This document shows, in pieces, positions 14,597-15,761 of a DNA stretch of 15,761 nucleotides (position 1 is the stretch's first letter; each line of letters opens with the position of its first letter). The notes below the pieces were generated by a model, which was not told the origin of the DNA, did not search any database, and saw only the letters and a program-made list of their open reading frames with translations. The position numbers and the translations under genes were made by a program. The stretch is from an uncultured Collinsella sp. (GTDB lineage: Bacteria > Actinomycetota > Coriobacteriia > Coriobacteriales > Coriobacteriaceae), in NCBI GenBank assembly GCA_937981515.1, contig CALJNY010000138.1, forward strand, positions 1 through 15,761. The letters run 5' to 3'.

Positions 14597-14650
14597 AAAA
14601 GTTAACCACGTGTTAGTTTACTAAAGCGAACATAGGCGTGGTTAACTTTT
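14597..14650. promoter_or_regulatory. Nested palindrome upstream of the first feoA
   Basis: Perfect 14-nt arms AAAAGTTAACCACG and CGTGGTTAACTTTT (14597-14610 and 14637-14650) enclose a smaller palindrome TTAGT-TT-ACTAA (14613-14624). It lies 42 nt before feoA. The TTAG/CTAA half-sites resemble those of DtxR/IdeR-type metal-repressor sites, but the 4-nt centre is shorter than in that consensus. It may be an iron-responsive operator or a leader hairpin. Confidence 0.5.
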
Positions 14651-14692
14651 ACCGCGTCGATGTTGAGGACGAACTGACGTTAGGAGCCACTC

Positions 14693-14935
14693 ATGTCTTG
14701 CGGACCGCAGATGCCGGCAATGCCGCTTTCGATGGTAAAAGCGGGCGAAACCGTGCGCGTGTCTCGTGTAAAGGGCAATGAGGATATGAAGCACCACCTC
14801 AAGGACCTCGGCTTTGTCGAGGGCAGCGAAATCCACGTGGTGAGCTCGAGTGGCGCCAATATCATCGTCACTGTGCTGGGCGCACGCTTTGGTATCGATT
14901 CCAAGGTTGCCATGCACATCATGACCGTCGGTTAG
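14693..14935 (+). CDS. feoA: FeoA-family ferrous iron transport accessory protein (first copy)
   Basis: An 80-residue cytosolic protein with the small SH3-like FeoA fold, thought to interact with the ferrous iron permease FeoB and affect its activity. After a short N-terminal lead containing CGPQMPAMPLS, the domain runs from VKAGETVRVSRV through the conserved helix MKHHLKDLGFVEGSEIHVV to GARFGIDSKVAMHIMTV, which matches the family's L-x-D-L-G-hydrophobic-x-x-G core. TAGGAG at 14681-14686 is six bases before the ATG. A second feoA follows after 39 nt. Two consecutive feoA genes before feoB is a common arrangement in anaerobes. Confidence 0.9.
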   Translation: MSCGPQMPAMPLSMVKAGETVRVSRVKGNEDMKHHLKDLGFVEGSEIHVVSSSGANIIVTVLGARFGIDSKVAMHIMTVG

Positions 14936-14974
14936 TCTGCAGCATTTCATAAAAACCGAAAGGGGGACAAGAGG

Positions 14975-15196
14975 ATGAAGACGTTGGGTGACGTTAAGGT
15001 GGGCGAGAGCTCCACCATCGTCAAGCTTCACGGTGAGGGTGCGCTTCGCCGCCACCTTATGGACCTGGGGCTCATCAAGGGCACTTCGTTCAAGGTCGTG
15101 AAGGTTGCACCGCTCGGTGATCCGGTCGAGATCAACGTGCGCGGCTACGAGCTTTCCATCCGCAAGGAGGAGGCGGCCGTCGTCGAGGTCCAATAA
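14975..15196 (+). CDS. feoA: FeoA-family ferrous iron transport accessory protein (second copy)
   Basis: A 73-residue FeoA-domain protein with VKVGESSTIVKLHGEGALRRHLMDLGLIKG in the first half and PLGDPVEINVRGYELSIRKEEAAVVEV in the second. The latter is the usual FeoA ending, closer to the classic family pattern than the upstream copy. AAGGGGGA at 14960-14967 lies seven bases before the ATG. It is probably co-transcribed with the first copy. The 123-nt gap to feoB contains a separate operator-like palindrome, so feoB may also have its own promoter. Confidence 0.93.
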   Translation: MKTLGDVKVGESSTIVKLHGEGALRRHLMDLGLIKGTSFKVVKVAPLGDPVEINVRGYELSIRKEEAAVVEVQ

Positions 15197-15224
15197 GGGC
15201 TCGCGGCGTATGTTTCTGCAGATA

Positions 15225-15244
15225 AAGTTAGGTATTTCTAACTT
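15225..15244. promoter_or_regulatory. Candidate DtxR/IdeR-type metal box upstream of feoB
   Basis: A perfect palindrome AAGTTAG-GTATTT-CTAACTT, containing TTAG-N6-CTAA. The known DtxR/IdeR iron box centres on TTAGG-N4-CCTAA, so the half-site spacing agrees. It lies 75 nt before feoB, a sensible place for iron-responsive repression of ferrous iron uptake. The repressor gene is not in the window. Confidence 0.6.
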
Positions 15245-15319
15245 AATGCAGCATTTTTGAAGCACATTATCCAGCCCGTGCGGAGAAAGCAGCGCGGGCA
15301 CACAAGGAAGAAGGATTGA

Positions 15320-15761
15320 ATGGCGGATTCTCAGATCCATGTCGCGCTGGCGGGTAACCCCAACTGCGGCAAGACCACGCTTTTCAACCTGATCACCGGC
15401 GCCAACGGCTACGTTGGCAACTGGCCCGGCGTCACGGTTGAGAAAAAGGAGGCCAAGCTCCTAAGCGACAAGAACGTTACCATCACGGACCTCCCTGGCA
15501 TCTACTCGCTTTCCCCCTACAGCCCCGAGGAGCAATGCTCGCGCGATTACCTCATGAGCGGCGAGTCCGATGTTGTCGTCCAGGTTGTCGACGCCACCAA
15601 CCTCGAGCGCAACCTGTACCTGGCGCTTCAGGTCATCGAGACCGGCCTGCCCGTGGTCGTTGCCCTCAACATGTTTTATATTTTTGAGAAGTAGTGCTAC
15701 TAGATCTACACCGACAAGCTTTCCAAGAAGCTCGGCTGCCCGGTCATGATGATCTCGGCTC
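15320..15761 (+). pseudogene. feoB: feoB, ferrous iron permease GTPase, with in-frame stops (3' end outside the window)
   Basis: FeoB is the inner-membrane ferrous iron transporter with an N-terminal G domain. Here the G domain starts normally: MADSQIHVALAG, the P-loop GNPNCGKTT (residues 12-20), NWPGVTVEKKE with the switch I threonine, and DLPGIYSLSPYSPEE. At the G4 motif, where NMMD-type sequence is expected, it reads NMFY (117-120), so the guanine-specificity Asp is lost. TAG stops follow at 15692-15694 and 15701-15703. Family-like sequence then resumes in the same frame (IYTDKLSKKLGCPVMMISA) up to the right edge, so there is no net frameshift. GAAGAAGG precedes the ATG by five bases. Either the gene is inactivated or a short stretch of sequence is wrong. 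Confidence 0.85.

Noticed and set aside
15692..15703. Programmed TAG readthrough (for example pyrrolysine) in feoB
   Set aside because: The two TAG codons sit inside a patch of several other non-conserved codons and the G4 Asp is also lost. A mutation or sequence error explains all of it better.

Overview
The window is about 15.8 kb of GC-rich, densely coding DNA. It reads like a member of the Coriobacteriia (Actinomycetota), most like Collinsella. This placement is inferred from codon and base composition, the actinobacterial look of the proteins, the combination of gut-anaerobe genes (nickel-dependent lactate racemase, ferrous iron uptake, PEP carboxylase) and the many short palindromic intergenic elements. 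No rRNA or tRNA gene is present to test it.

Layout, left to right. (1) 1-1650: the 3' part of an M20 amidohydrolase gene, a structured spacer, and a major-facilitator transporter gene that breaks off after about four membrane segments. The break is followed by a 21-bp inverted repeat and a terminator. (2) 1651-6090: hisS and ppc, two complete housekeeping genes, each behind a TATAAT-type -10 box. (3) 6091-11213: a lactate racemase (Lar) locus in two converging arms. larA and a MIP-family channel (larD-like) run forward. larB, larC and a TetR regulator run backward as one tightly coupled operon. Two copies of a large composite hairpin flank the larA-larD pair, each beginning 21 nt after a stop codon. 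(4) 11214-13951: serB (reverse) and aspS (forward), divergent. (5) 13952-14550: a five-copy alternating 14-mer array, then a small HPr gene with its own terminator. (6) 14551-15761: a ferrous-iron uptake locus, feoA-feoA-feoB, with palindromes resembling metal-regulator operators. feoB carries two in-frame stop codons in a short patch of T-rich codons and runs off the right edge.

How the genes fit together: LarB and LarC make the nickel-pincer nucleotide cofactor that is attached to a lysine of LarA, and the channel would carry lactate. LarE, the sulfur transferase, is not in the window, and LarC lacks the C-terminal domain seen in full-length homologues, so part of the cofactor pathway must lie elsewhere or work differently. 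The TetR gene starts two bases after the larC stop, and a 36-bp palindrome lies in front of larB, which suggests a local autoregulated circuit.

The observations most worth following are the paired composite hairpins with co-varying 29-nt arms, the regularly spaced alternating 14-mer array, the feoB patch, the short LarC, and an HPr with Asp where HPr kinase would phosphorylate Ser46.
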